Shown: positions 1 to 8,870, counted from the first letter of the stretch. The stretch is 64,000 nucleotides of DNA from Lentzea atacamensis (GCF_003269295.1 NZ_QLTT01000011.1:248001-312000); one strand, 5' to 3'. Program-made: numbers and translations. Notes: generated by a model not told the origin, from the letters alone.

Positions 1-2
1 CG

Positions 3-536
3 TGGGCCGACGAGATCGAGCTCGTGTCGCTCGACGGCGCCGTGCGCGAAGCCTGCCTGTGGACGCGAGGCCTTGCCACGGAAGGAGTTTCACGCCGCGC
101 GACGGTCATCCACGGTGACGACTCGTGGACCGTCACCGACGCCGAACCCGACGACTGCCCGGTCGCCCCGCCCGGTGAGTGGATCATCGACCCGGACGGC
201 GCGGTCGTGCGCGCGGGCCTGGTGCGGCACTACGCGGCCCGCCACGGTCTGTGGCAGCTCGACGAACGCATCGCGTACCTGAGCGGAGACACACCTCCCG
301 CGGGCATCCGCGCGTTCCGCGTGCTCGACCACGGGCACTACACGGAGAAGGCGCTCAAGTCGTTGCTGAAGACGCGCGGGATCGGCCGGCTGGAGATCCT
401 GGTGCGCGGCCTGGATGTCGACCCGAACACCCTGCGGAAGCGGTTGAAGCTGGTCGGCCGTGACGAGGCCACGGTGGTGTTGACCAGGATCGGTACGAAA
501 CCCGTCATGGTGCTGTGTCGGGCAGAGCGGACCTGA
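3..536 (+). CDS. THUMP-like class I SAM-dependent methyltransferase, C-terminal part (5' end outside window)
   Basis: The frame is already open at the window edge (W-A-D-E-I-E from base 3), so the N-terminal catalytic half lies upstream. The visible 178 residues end in the conserved block with ALKSLLKTRGIGRLEI, LDVDPNTLRKRLKL and a VVLTRI-x-KPVMVLCRA strand. Together these match the THUMP-like C-terminal domain found after the Rossmann domain of a predicted actinobacterial RNA/DNA methyltransferase family. The SAM-binding motif cannot be seen here, so activity is inferred from the domain alone. It ends 7 bases before the convergent TetR gene. Confidence 0.75.
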   Translation, partial: WADEIELVSLDGAVREACLWTRGLATEGVSRRATVIHGDDSWTVTDAEPDDCPVAPPGEWIIDPDGAVVRAGLVRHYAARHGLWQLDERIAYLSGDTPPAGIRAFRVLDHGHYTEKALKSLLKTRGIGRLEILVRGLDVDPNTLRKRLKLVGRDEATVVLTRIGTKPVMVLCRAERT

Positions 537-543
537 TCCCGCG

Positions 544-1134
544 CTAGCGGCCTTGGCTCAGCACGAGATCCAGTCGATCGAGGTGGTGGCTGGGCCGCAG
601 CCGCTTGCCGTGGGTGAGCGTGGCGATGCCGTGCAGCGTGCTCCAGAAGACCTCGGTGAGCGTCTCCAGATCACGGTCGCCCGCAACGGGTTCGACCGCG
701 GCGACGAGCTCGGCGAACGCCGCGCGCAGCTCGGCGGGCGCGTCGGCGGTGCCGAACGGGATGTCGACCTCCCGCACGAACATGGCGTCGTAGAGTGCGG
801 GCCTCTCCCTGGCGAACTCCAGGTATGCCTCCGCGACGGCGTGCGGGCGCGATTTTCCTTGCAGGGCATTGGCTTCGTGCAACTTCTCGGCCAGCTCGCC
901 ACAACCCTGGATCGCGACCTCGCGGATGATCGCGTCCTTGTTCTTGAAGTGGCTGTAGAGCACGGGCTGGCTGTACTCGACCTTCTCGGCGAGCCTGCGC
1001 GTGGTGACCGCGTCCCAGCCTTCCGCCTCGGCCAGCTCGCGGGCCGCGTCGATGATCAGCTGGTGGCGTTCGGCGCGTTCGCGTTCGCGCCGGCTCTGGA
1101 TGGTCACGGCTCTGAATCTAGCACTGCTAGACAT
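544..1134 (-). CDS. TetR family transcriptional regulator
   Basis: A 196-residue protein with a canonical TetR helix-turn-helix at about residues 27-75 (AWDAVTTRRLAEKV-like block, then S-Q-P-V-L-Y-S-H-F-K-N-K-D). An all-helical ligand domain follows, ending in LHGIATLTHGKRL, as in TetR_C/WHG regulators. It is divergent from the small membrane protein at 1200 and probably represses it and itself. The ATG at 1134 has no clear ribosome binding site, and the palindrome at 1117-1131 would lie inside the first codons. The GTG at 1107 (VTIQSRRERERAERH) is therefore a plausible real start and would leave the operator outside the gene. Confidence 0.88.
   Translation of the reverse strand: MSSSARFRAVTIQSRRERERAERHQLIIDAARELAEAEGWDAVTTRRLAEKVEYSQPVLYSHFKNKDAIIREVAIQGCGELAEKLHEANALQGKSRPHAVAEAYLEFARERPALYDAMFVREVDIPFGTADAPAELRAAFAELVAAVEPVAGDRDLETLTEVFWSTLHGIATLTHGKRLRPSHHLDRLDLVLSQGR
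1117..1131. promoter_or_regulatory. Candidate TetR operator, copy 1
   Basis: TCTAGCACTGCTAGA is a perfect 7-base inverted repeat around a central C. The same word recurs at 1168-1182, with centres about 51 bases apart. Paired palindromes between a TetR gene and its divergent neighbour are the usual arrangement for an autoregulated local repressor. Binding is inferred. Confidence 0.6.
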
Positions 1135-1167
1135 TCGAGCGCTGGTACTGTTAGCGTTGCTCTAGTT

Positions 1168-1182
1168 GCTAGCAGTGCTAGA
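1168..1182. promoter_or_regulatory. Candidate TetR operator, copy 2
   Basis: GCTAGCAGTGCTAGA is the reverse complement of copy 1 except for one terminal base. It sits 18-32 bases upstream of the ATG at 1200, where a bound repressor would block transcription of the DUF4267-type gene. Confidence 0.6.
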
Positions 1183-1199
1183 AATCATGGGGAGAGATC

Positions 1200-1589
1200 A
1201 TGCGGTTGACCACGATCATGGCCTGGCTCGTCGTGCTGGCCGGTTTCGTCTTCGGGCTGGGCTACCTGTTCAACGGGCACGGCGCGGCCGCGGGGTTCGG
1301 CATCGTCGACCCGTCCGGCTACTACGTCGTGAAGGGTGTGCGCGACCTCGCGTACGGCCTGACAGCGTTGATCCTGCTGCTGCTGAAGCAGCGTCGCGCG
1401 CTGGGCTGGGTGGTGCTGGCCGACTCGATCATCCCGATCGGCGACTGCCTGGCGGTGATCACGAGTGGCGGTTCGGTGGGCTACGCGCTGGCGGTGCACG
1501 GCTCCGCGGCCGTGCTGGTGCTGCTCACCGCTGGACTGCTGCTCCGGGAGACAGCGCCCGCACGGCCTCAGCCAGTGCCGAGTCGCTGA
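1200..1589 (+). CDS. DUF4267-type small membrane protein
   Basis: A 129-residue protein with about four hydrophobic helices (residues 5-25, 45-62, 67-85, 92-112) and the family-like segments FGLGYLFNG and VKGVRDLAYGL. Family knowledge gives no enzymatic role. A GGGGAGAG ribosome binding site just before the ATG fixes the start. It is divergent from the TetR gene with palindromes on both sides of the promoter, so it is probably the repressor's target. Its last 65 bases overlap the convergent nucleotidyltransferase gene. Confidence 0.75.
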   Translation: MRLTTIMAWLVVLAGFVFGLGYLFNGHGAAAGFGIVDPSGYYVVKGVRDLAYGLTALILLLLKQRRALGWVVLADSIIPIGDCLAVITSGGSVGYALAVHGSAAVLVLLTAGLLLRETAPARPQPVPSR

Positions 1590-2253
1590 TCTCGGTGAGC
1601 AGCAGTCCGGTCAGCACGTGGAACGCCCTGCGCAGCTCGTCGGGGTGTGTGGAGAGCACGAGCGTCCCGGCGAACTCGCGGGCGTCGTGCAGATCGTCGA
1701 GGCCGCGCCCCTGCACGGCGTTGACGCCTTCGTTGAGGCAGCGCAACGACATCACGTGGTCACGCATGTTGTTGATCATGTAGAGCGCCTGCCAGCAGCG
1801 GCCGCGTTCGATCGACGACCGCGCGTGCAGCCCGTGGAGCCAGGCGAGTCCGATGAGCTCGGCGCGGTCCGGCTGCGCCGACTGCGGAATCTCGTTGGCG
1901 TCACCGAAGAGCAGCCGGAACGTGGGCCCCGTCGCCCCGAACTCGGTCGACGGCCAGAAGGCGATGTCCACCTGCAACGTCGACCGCATCAGGAAGACCC
2001 GGAAGAGAACAGCCCCGCGCCGCACGTCGAGGTGGCTGACCGCGCCGCACGCGTACATCAGCGCGGTCCAGTCGGCCACCACGGCGTCGATCTCGCGGTC
2101 GACCGACAGCGCGAAGTCGATGTCGGACCAGCGATCCTCCCTGCCCACGGCCGCCGACCCCGTCAACGCCGCCCCGACCACGCGCGGGTCGGTGTCGGCG
2201 GCGTTCACGAGGTCACGACGCAACCGGTCGCGTTCCGAAACGGTGAACACCAC
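1525..2253 (-). CDS. Aminoglycoside-type nucleotidyltransferase domain protein
   Basis: A 242-residue protein. Residues 24-50 carry the Pol-beta nucleotidyltransferase signature: GS at 32-33 followed by SDIDFAL, with Asp44 and Asp46 as the metal-binding pair. Further acidic strands (STLQVDIAFWPS) could supply the third carboxylate. The C-terminal half is helical and resembles substrate-binding halves of ANT-like enzymes. The substrate is unknown and an antibiotic-resistance role is not demonstrated. It starts with GTG and lies 6 bases before the peroxidase stop codon; both read leftward. Confidence 0.75.
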   Translation of the reverse strand: MVFTVSERDRLRRDLVNAADTDPRVVGAALTGSAAVGREDRWSDIDFALSVDREIDAVVADWTALMYACGAVSHLDVRRGAVLFRVFLMRSTLQVDIAFWPSTEFGATGPTFRLLFGDANEIPQSAQPDRAELIGLAWLHGLHARSSIERGRCWQALYMINNMRDHVMSLRCLNEGVNAVQGRGLDDLHDAREFAGTLVLSTHPDELRRAFHVLTGLLLTEISDSALAEAVRALSPGAAVQR

Positions 2254-2259
2254 CCCACA

Positions 2260-3783
2260 CTATTGGCCCCGGCTCACGGGATCGACCCCGGCGAGCCTGA
2301 GCAGGTCGACCATTCCGAACTGACCGGAGGAGCGCGCCGGCAGCGTCGGCTTCCAGCCCGGCTGCTGCCGCAGGTACGACTCTGGATCCAGCTGCAGCAG
2401 CCCGACGAACACCTCACCGATCAGCCTGGCGCTCGCTCCCGCGAGCGTGATGCCGTCGCCGAGCGTCTCGGCCTCCCGCAACGTGTAGTACCAGAGCGGT
2501 GTCGAGCGGTCGAAGCCGAACTCCCTGAGCTCAGGCACGTTGTCCAGCACCGGAATGCCCATGGCCTGCGCCACGGCCTGCCCGGACGGCAACGACCACG
2601 TGAGGTGCCTCAGCAGGTTGCGCTGGGGGAGCGCGGTGGGCGGGCTGCCGTCCGCGATGGCGCCGAGCGGCAACCGGAAGAGCGGCGTGCTGATGTGCGT
2701 GTCGATCCTCTTGTTGGGCCGCACCTGCCCGTCCCCGAAGTCGAAGAACGTCTGCCACCCGATGAACCTCCTGCGCGCCCGCCGCCCGCCGCGGAGATCC
2801 ACCGGGTCGCTCTGTCCTTCGGCCGCCGGATCGAAGATGAACCCGAAGAACGGCTGGTTGTTGTTGTCCCCCTTCAAATTCGCCCGGTAGGACGGCCGCA
2901 CCTGGCTGTGCCCGAACCGGTAGCAGGCCCCCTGGAACTCGACCGGCATGAAGTGCTGGTTCTGCGCGGGCCGGTAGAAGCGCCGCCCGTGGGTGAGGAT
3001 GTCCTGCGTGAGCCCGAAGCCGATGACCTGCGGCAGGAACTCGTGCACCACGATCCACTGGTAGTGCCACACAACGGTTCGTTGCGCCTCCGCGAAGACC
3101 CGGTCGGCTGGCGTGTTCTGCGCTCTGAGCCGATCCACAACCCGGTTGTGGAACAACAGGAACGCCGCGTGCAACCCGGAGATGATGAGGTTCTCGTCGT
3201 TGCGCGGGTCCCCGATGATCGCCACACCGTCACTGCGGCGCGGCAGGTCCTCGAACAGCCCGCCGCTCTCGACCCGGAACTTCGCTCTGTCGTTGCTGTC
3301 GTACAGCTGCGGACTCTGAACCGGCCCGCCGCCGTACACGGAATCCAGCGACAGCGTGGGGTTGCGGGTGTTCGGACTCTGCTCGGGCACCGCCGGCACC
3401 GCGAGCCGGGAGTGGAGGTCGAAGGTGAGGTCGTGGTCGATGAACTGCCCGAGGAACGTCGTCCCTGCCGTGTTGAACGGGTTGTCGAGGTTGCCGGGAC
3501 TCAGCTCGGGGTTGGTGATGAGCCTGATCGGCCCTTCGCGCAACGGATCCTTGGCGTCCAGCAGCCCGCCCGGCGCCCCCATCGCCCGCAACGCGTCCTG
3601 CACGCGCGGGGTGTTCTCGGCGAACGGCGGGAGGTTCGGGAAAATCCGTCCGAAGAACCGGGGCGAGGTGGCCGCGTCGACTGTCTGCGCGACCGTCTGC
3701 GCGACGGCAGGGGAGGGCGCCAGCGTCACCGCACCGGCGCCCGCGACCCCTCCCAGAAATCCACGTCTGGTGAGATTGCCCAT
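2260..3783 (-). CDS. Animal haem peroxidase family protein with Tat signal
   Basis: A 507-residue protein from the ATG at 3783, chosen because it exposes a twin-arginine signal (T-R-R-G-F-L-G-G, then an Ala-rich hydrophobic stretch and A-V-A-Q). The frame remains open upstream. Peroxidase landmarks are in order: GQFIDHDLTFD (distal His117 with adjoining Ca-binding Asp), GDPRNDEN with catalytic Arg194 followed by GLHAAFLLFHN, and YRFGHSQVRPSY with proximal His292. This is the cyclooxygenase-peroxidase superfamily, so haem-dependent oxidation outside the membrane is expected. The substrate is unknown. Bacterial members are a minority of this superfamily. Confidence 0.88.
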   Translation of the reverse strand: MGNLTRRGFLGGVAGAGAVTLAPSPAVAQTVAQTVDAATSPRFFGRIFPNLPPFAENTPRVQDALRAMGAPGGLLDAKDPLREGPIRLITNPELSPGNLDNPFNTAGTTFLGQFIDHDLTFDLHSRLAVPAVPEQSPNTRNPTLSLDSVYGGGPVQSPQLYDSNDRAKFRVESGGLFEDLPRRSDGVAIIGDPRNDENLIISGLHAAFLLFHNRVVDRLRAQNTPADRVFAEAQRTVVWHYQWIVVHEFLPQVIGFGLTQDILTHGRRFYRPAQNQHFMPVEFQGACYRFGHSQVRPSYRANLKGDNNNQPFFGFIFDPAAEGQSDPVDLRGGRRARRRFIGWQTFFDFGDGQVRPNKRIDTHISTPLFRLPLGAIADGSPPTALPQRNLLRHLTWSLPSGQAVAQAMGIPVLDNVPELREFGFDRSTPLWYYTLREAETLGDGITLAGASARLIGEVFVGLLQLDPESYLRQQPGWKPTLPARSSGQFGMVDLLRLAGVDPVSRGQ

Positions 3784-3888
3784 GTCAGCGCAGTTTTCTG
3801 CAAGATCACTCGCTGCCGCACGGACGAAGAACCATGCAGGGGACGCCAATCCCTTACGCCGGTTTCCACGTCAGCCGGGCTTGCGCAC

Positions 3889-4611
3889 TCACGTCAGCAA
3901 CCCCAGCCGTTGCGCCTCCGCCAGCGCCTGAGCCCGGTTGTGCACCCGCAACTTGAAGAACAACTGCCGCTGCTCCGACTCCACGGTCTTCACCGCGATC
4001 CCCAACGCGTGAGCCGTCTGCCGGACCGACTCCCCACGAGCGATCGACGACAGGATGTCCTGCTCCCGATGCGTGAGCGTGGGAACGTTCTCACGAGCGA
4101 CGACCCCTGAGCACGGAGCCCGGACCAGTCCGAGCCGCGCCACCACAGCAGCAGCCTGCACCCGGCTCTGCACCTCGAGCTTCGCAAAGATCCGCCGCTT
4201 GTAGTTGACCACGGTGTGCGGTGACAACCGCAGGGCGGACGCGACCAACGCGGCCGACTGTCCGGAGCAGACGTAGGCGAGGACTTCCATCTCGCGATCG
4301 GTCAGCGCACCCGGCGCGACACGGCGCAGCGGAACCAGCGGCACGTGCTCCAACGAAGCCCGCAAGGCAGCGAGGCCCCAGGCCGGGCAGAGCGGGACGA
4401 GTGGAAAGTCCGGTACGAGGTCCGGTTCCAACTGCCCCACGACGACGTCCGGCGGTCTCAGCCGACACAACAACGCCAGGTCTTCCACCGAGCAGGCGGT
4501 GCCCACGACGAGCCAGCCGGGCAGGGCGTCCAGCCAGGTCGCGACGGCGTCCGCGGTGAGCCGTTCCCAGGAATGCACGGCGATCCTCGTTGATCGCACG
4601 CCTTTGGGCAT
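3889..4611 (-). CDS. Regulator with two tandem LuxR-type HTH domains
   Basis: A 240-residue protein. Residues 1-95 form a small alpha/beta region (WLVVGTACSVEDLALL, PPDVVVGQLEPDL) resembling a degenerate receiver with no obvious phosphorylatable Asp pocket. Two complete LuxR/GerE HTH domains follow: residues 103-162 (LTDREMEVLAYV ... SPHTVVNYKRRIFAKL) and 179-238 (LTHREQDILSSI ... AVKTVESEQRQLFFKL). Each has its own recognition helix and dimer helix. The usual architecture has only one HTH, so this looks like an internal duplication. The target is unknown. It lies between GH92 (upstream) and the peroxidase (downstream), all leftward. Confidence 0.85.
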   Translation of the reverse strand: MPKGVRSTRIAVHSWERLTADAVATWLDALPGWLVVGTACSVEDLALLCRLRPPDVVVGQLEPDLVPDFPLVPLCPAWGLAALRASLEHVPLVPLRRVAPGALTDREMEVLAYVCSGQSAALVASALRLSPHTVVNYKRRIFAKLEVQSRVQAAAVVARLGLVRAPCSGVVARENVPTLTHREQDILSSIARGESVRQTAHALGIAVKTVESEQRQLFFKLRVHNRAQALAEAQRLGLLT

Positions 4612-4668
4612 GGCGCCTCACGCTCAGAGCGAGGCGGCGGCACTTGGGCTTCTCACACCATAGGTCGT

Positions 4669-4704
4669 GGGTGGTTTCTGACGCCACTGCGCCAGAAACC
4701 ACCC
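4669..4704 (-). terminator. Hairpin downstream of the GH92 gene
   Basis: GGGTGGTTTCTG at 4669-4680 and CAGAAACCACCC at 4693-4704 form a perfect 12-bp stem with a 12-base loop, starting 14 bases after the GH92 stop codon. No U-tract follows, which is common in actinobacterial terminators. Confidence 0.6.
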
Positions 4705-4717
4705 GGCGTTCGACGAA

Positions 4718-7700
4718 CTAGCCCAGTGCCACGGCGAAAATGTGCAGGTTCACATCTTCTGGCAGCACGATGCTCGCCAGCGTCTTGCCTTCCGGAGCCA
4801 CGTACGTCTTCGTCGCGAAGATGTGCGTGGCGACCTTCTCGTTGCCGCCGCCGAGCTGGTTGCGGTACGGCGTGGTCGCGACGACCACGTTGCCGTAGCT
4901 CGGCGTCTGGCCGCCGCCGCCCAGGGTCCAGTCGCTGAAGCCGATCTCCACGGACGCCGTGGTGCCGTCCGTGAACGTCACCACGGCGGGACGAGTCCGG
5001 GCTCCGTTCGTGGCCGAACCCAGGAAAGCGAGGCGGGTGCCGGACAGCGCAAGCGTCTGCTTCGCCGCGGTCGCGTTGTCCGGGCGGCCAGGAGGCGACG
5101 ACGGCCAGGTGAAGGACAGGCCATCGACGGTGCCCGTGCCGCCCGGCGTGAGGCCCGCAACAGCGAGGGCCTGGCGCGAGTAGCTGTAGCCGCCGCCGTC
5201 GAAGTCGCCCTCGCCGTCGGCGTCGTCGGACGCGCCCACGTTGTTCACGGCGGCGAGCATGCTGCCCGCCGGCGCGACCTTCACCGTCTGCGGCAGCACG
5301 ACGGGCTTCGCGGCGCCCTCGACGTTCACCGTCACGGTGAAGTCGTAGAAGCCCTGCGCGGTTCCGGCCGCTGCCGCGATCGTGAAGTCACCCGGCACCG
5401 CGCCGGTCGTCGGCGTGAAGGTCAGCGCCTCCGGGCCGGTGATCGTGTAGGTCGCCTTCGGGTCGCCGTCGTACAGCTTCACCGCGTTGACCTTCGCCGT
5501 GATCGACTTGCCCGGCTCGACCACCAGCTGGCGCGGCTCGACGGTGAGGTGGTACGGCTGGTCGTGCCTGATCGGCTGCTCGCCCTCGCGGAACGACGGC
5601 GGCGCGTCGGAAGCGCCCGTGCCCCACGAGGAAGGCGACTTGCCGAGCACGAAGTCCAGCTTGCCGCCGCGCTCCACGAACGACTCGGGCAGCCAGGTCT
5701 TCGTCGAAGTGCGGCCGTTGACCTTCAGCGACTGCACGTACTTCGTGGTGGTGTTGGCCTGGGGCGCGGTGATGGTGATGTCCTTGCCGCCACCGCGGTT
5801 GATCTTCACCGACGTGAACAGCGGGCTGCTCAGCACCAGCTCGGCGCGCGACGGCACCTGCGGGTACATGCCCATCGCGGTGAACACGAACCACGACGAC
5901 ATCGCGCCGAGGTCGTCGTTGCCGGGGATGCCGCCGGGGGCGTTCTTCCACAGCGTGTTGATGGTCTCCCGCAGCGTTTCCTGCGTCTTGGCGGGCCGGC
6001 CGGTGTAGTTGTAGAGCCACGGGACGTTCACCGACGGCTCGTTGTCCAGTTCGGACTTCGCACCGCCCTGACCCGTCAGGGCCCAGCTGCCGTCGGCGTT
6101 GTGGAAGAAGTCGTCGAGACGCTTGTTCGCGCGTTCGCGGCCGCCCAGCGACTCCACGAGCCCGGCGACGTTGTGCGTGACCATCCAGGTGTACTGGGCG
6201 CTGCTGCCCTCGACGAAACCGTTGCCGGTGTCCGGTGTGAAGTCCTTGACCCACGTGCCGTCGGCGTTGCGGTTGCGGATGTAGCCGCCGGTGCTGTGCG
6301 CGACCGGGTCGAAGTTGTTCTGCCACCACTGCGCGCGCTCGGCGAACGTCCTGGCAGTCTTCCTGTCACCTGTGCGCTCCGCGAGCTGGCTGATCGCGAA
6401 GTCCGCCGCGGAGATCTCCAGGGTCTCCGCCGCGCCGCCCCACGCGTTCGACACGGACGGCATGTACTTGTGCTTCAGGTACTTGTCGAGCGACGGCCGT
6501 TGCCCGACCGACATCACGGCCCAGCCGTCCTTGCTCAGGTCGAGCGCGGTCGGCACGGTCGCGGCCTTGACCAAGCTCCGAAGCGACGACCTGATGTCGT
6601 ACCTGTCGCCGCCGAACGCGGAGATCGCGGCCAGTGCGATGGGCGACGGGTCACCGTTCATGACGTGCGTGCCGCCGTTGTTGTGCGACCAGCGGTCCCA
6701 GACGCCGTTGTTCTGCTCGGCCTGGTTGAGCAGCGACTGCGCGATGTCCGAGCCGATCTGCGGTTCCAGCAGCGTCACCAGCTGCAGCTGCGAGCGGTAG
6801 ACGTCCCAGCCGGAGAACGTGCCGTACTGGGCCTTCTGCTTCGAACGGTTGATCTTGTGCGTCTTGCCGTCGAACCCCGCGTACTCGCCGTTGACGTCGC
6901 TGAACAGGTTGGGGTGCAACAAAGAGTGGTACAACGCGGTGTAGAACTTGGTCCGCTCGTCATCGGAGCCGCCGCCGACCTCGATGCGCTTGAGCTGCTT
7001 CTGCCACGCGATGTACGCGTTGTCCCTCATGTCCTCGATGGACTGGCCCTTGTTCTCGGCGACCAGGTTCTGCTTCGCGTTGTCCAGGCTGACGTAGGAG
7101 ATGCCGACCTTGACGTTGACCTGCGAGCCGGGCGCGAACCCGAGGTAGGCGCCGGACCCCTTGCCCAGCACCGGCCAGCCGTTCGTCCCGTACGTCGTGC
7201 CGCCCTTCGAGGACGTCGAATTGGGCGTGACAACGTTGTCTTGATACGTGCCGACCTCGGTGAAGTCCTGGTCGAACTCCGCCACGAAGTGCAGCGTGTA
7301 GTAGCTGCGGCGGCCGACCTGGTTGATGTAGCCGCAGAAGTTGCCCGCGGTGACCGAACCGGTGATCGTGCGCTTGTCCCTGTCGATCACGGTCTGGGCG
7401 TCGGACGAGCCCACCTGCGACTTGGACGTGTTGATCAGCACCGTCGCCGGCTTGCCGGCCGGGAAGCTGAAGCGGGCCGCACCGGTGCGTTCGGTCGCGG
7501 ACAGCTCGGCCTTGGCGCCGGACTTGAGCGTCACGTCGTAACGTCCGGGCTTGGCCACCTCGTCCGCGTGCGCGAACTCGCTCGCGTAGACCGCGTCCGT
7601 CGCGTCCGTGGTCGGCGACGTGGTGACCGTCCCGACGTGCGGGAAGATCGGGATGTCGCCACTGCCGCCCGCGCACCCCGTGCCGGACATGTGGGTGAGG

Positions 7701-7975
7701 CTGAAGCCGCGGATCTTCGTGGCGTCGTAGCGGTAACCGCCGGGCGCCGCGGCGCGCAGGGTGTTGCCGCGGCTGGCCTCCGGACTGAACGAGAACATGC
7801 CGAACGGCACGACCGCGCCGGGGAACGTGTTCCCGAGGTTGGTCGTGCCGATGAACGGGTTCACGTGAGCCGCGGGATCCGGCACCACCTGAATCTGGGG
7901 CTGAGCGGAGGCAGGGACCACTCCGAACGTCATGGCCACCGCCACCGCAGCTGTCGTGAGGACTCTTCGCTGCAT
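4718..7975 (-). CDS. Secreted GH92 family alpha-mannosidase
   Basis: A 1085-residue protein. A Sec signal peptide (about 1-24, ending S-A-Q) precedes the GH92 N-domain (VNPFIGTTNLGNTFPGA, VPFGMFSFSPEAS). The catalytic (alpha/alpha)6 domain includes HPNLFSDVNGEYAG, GFVEGSSAQYTWMV and the family hallmark GNDDLGAMSSWFVFTAMGMYP. After about residue 800 come a NEW3-like beta domain and a C-terminal beta-sandwich, which may bind carbohydrate. GH92 enzymes are Ca-dependent exo-alpha-mannosidases (1,2-, 1,3- or 1,4-) acting on mannans or N-glycans. The substrate is not resolved. It is apparently monocistronic, ended by the hairpin at 4669-4704. Confidence 0.92.
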   Translation of the reverse strand: MQRRVLTTAAVAVAMTFGVVPASAQPQIQVVPDPAAHVNPFIGTTNLGNTFPGAVVPFGMFSFSPEASRGNTLRAAAPGGYRYDATKIRGFSLTHMSGTGCAGGSGDIPIFPHVGTVTTSPTTDATDAVYASEFAHADEVAKPGRYDVTLKSGAKAELSATERTGAARFSFPAGKPATVLINTSKSQVGSSDAQTVIDRDKRTITGSVTAGNFCGYINQVGRRSYYTLHFVAEFDQDFTEVGTYQDNVVTPNSTSSKGGTTYGTNGWPVLGKGSGAYLGFAPGSQVNVKVGISYVSLDNAKQNLVAENKGQSIEDMRDNAYIAWQKQLKRIEVGGGSDDERTKFYTALYHSLLHPNLFSDVNGEYAGFDGKTHKINRSKQKAQYGTFSGWDVYRSQLQLVTLLEPQIGSDIAQSLLNQAEQNNGVWDRWSHNNGGTHVMNGDPSPIALAAISAFGGDRYDIRSSLRSLVKAATVPTALDLSKDGWAVMSVGQRPSLDKYLKHKYMPSVSNAWGGAAETLEISAADFAISQLAERTGDRKTARTFAERAQWWQNNFDPVAHSTGGYIRNRNADGTWVKDFTPDTGNGFVEGSSAQYTWMVTHNVAGLVESLGGRERANKRLDDFFHNADGSWALTGQGGAKSELDNEPSVNVPWLYNYTGRPAKTQETLRETINTLWKNAPGGIPGNDDLGAMSSWFVFTAMGMYPQVPSRAELVLSSPLFTSVKINRGGGKDITITAPQANTTTKYVQSLKVNGRTSTKTWLPESFVERGGKLDFVLGKSPSSWGTGASDAPPSFREGEQPIRHDQPYHLTVEPRQLVVEPGKSITAKVNAVKLYDGDPKATYTITGPEALTFTPTTGAVPGDFTIAAAAGTAQGFYDFTVTVNVEGAAKPVVLPQTVKVAPAGSMLAAVNNVGASDDADGEGDFDGGGYSYSRQALAVAGLTPGGTGTVDGLSFTWPSSPPGRPDNATAAKQTLALSGTRLAFLGSATNGARTRPAVVTFTDGTTASVEIGFSDWTLGGGGQTPSYGNVVVATTPYRNQLGGGNEKVATHIFATKTYVAPEGKTLASIVLPEDVNLHIFAVALG

Positions 7976-8033
7976 GGTCGCGGACCCTACTTACCGTGCC
8001 CGCGCAACCCCAGAGAGCGACACGAAGTTGTCG

Positions 8034-8870
8034 TCAAACGGACAAGCGCTGCTCCATGAAGGCCCGCAGCGCGGGCCAATCGGTGTCCTCCGCGACCTCC
8101 ACCTGGTGATTTCCCTCGACGAGGGCGCCGTCGTCGTCGATGTCGAGCAGGTGCGTCTTGGTCTTGAGCGTGCCGGGGACGATCGCCTCGGCCACCGCCA
8201 CGGCGTCGTGGACGTAGATCCCCTGGTTCTCCGACCGGTTGGCCAGGTACGTCCGGTAGGTGCCCGTGAGGTTGCTCAGCGTCTGGTCGACGTTGGCCAG
8301 GAACTCGGTGTCGGCGATGCACCGGTGCGTGAGGTTGAGCGGCACGACGACCGGGTTGCCCTTGCGGATCACCGTGCGCGCCGCGGCGGGGTCGGCCCAG
8401 AAGTTGAACTCGGCGCGCTCGGTCGTGTTGCCGAGCCCGAGGCCGCCACCCATGACGATCAGCCGGGGGAACTCGATCCCGGCGTCGAGAGCCTTGGCGA
8501 TGTTGGTCTGCGGCCCGATCGCGACCACCACCGTCTCCGGCGTCAGCCGTTCGCGGAAGAAGCCGACGACATCGTCACCGAAGATCTCCCGGTCGCTCTC
8601 GGGCAACGTGTGCGCCTGCCCGCCGAGCCCGTCCTCGCCGTGCACGTCCGCCGCCCCGCTGGGCCCTTCCGCGCCCCTGACCACGGGCACGTCCGTCCGC
8701 TCGAGGTAGGCGAGCAGCCGCAGGGCGTTGCGGGTGGTGAGGTCGAGCGCGACGTTGCCGAACACCGTGGTGAGACCGACGAGGTCCACCTCGGCGCTGC
8801 GGGCGGCGAGCGCGATCGCGAACGCGTCGTCCACGCCGGGGTCGGTGTCGATGATCAGAGGGATCGCCAT
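8034..8870 (-). CDS. Inosine-uridine preferring nucleoside hydrolase
   Basis: A 278-residue protein from the ATG at 8870, immediately followed by PLIIDTDPGVDDAFA. This is the Ca-binding DTDPGxDD motif that starts all IUNH proteins. Further family blocks are GLTTVFGN, VVVAIGPQTNIAKAL, LIVMGGGL, AEFNFWADPAAA and the late YVHDAVAVA. It hydrolyses N-glycosidic bonds of ribonucleosides for salvage; a cytoplasmic enzyme is expected. The frame stays open upstream to the TAG at 8982, but those codons belong to the damaged neighbour. A GGAGG lies unusually close to the ATG. Confidence 0.9.
   Translation of the reverse strand: MAIPLIIDTDPGVDDAFAIALAARSAEVDLVGLTTVFGNVALDLTTRNALRLLAYLERTDVPVVRGAEGPSGAADVHGEDGLGGQAHTLPESDREIFGDDVVGFFRERLTPETVVVAIGPQTNIAKALDAGIEFPRLIVMGGGLGLGNTTERAEFNFWADPAAARTVIRKGNPVVVPLNLTHRCIADTEFLANVDQTLSNLTGTYRTYLANRSENQGIYVHDAVAVAEAIVPGTLKTKTHLLDIDDDGALVEGNHQVEVAEDTDWPALRAFMEQRLSV

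Noticed and set aside
4742..8059. A 1105-codon open frame on the plus strand opposite GH92
   Set aside because: It is Arg/Val/Glu-rich without domains and is antisense to a clear GH92 protein. Such long shadows are expected at high GC.
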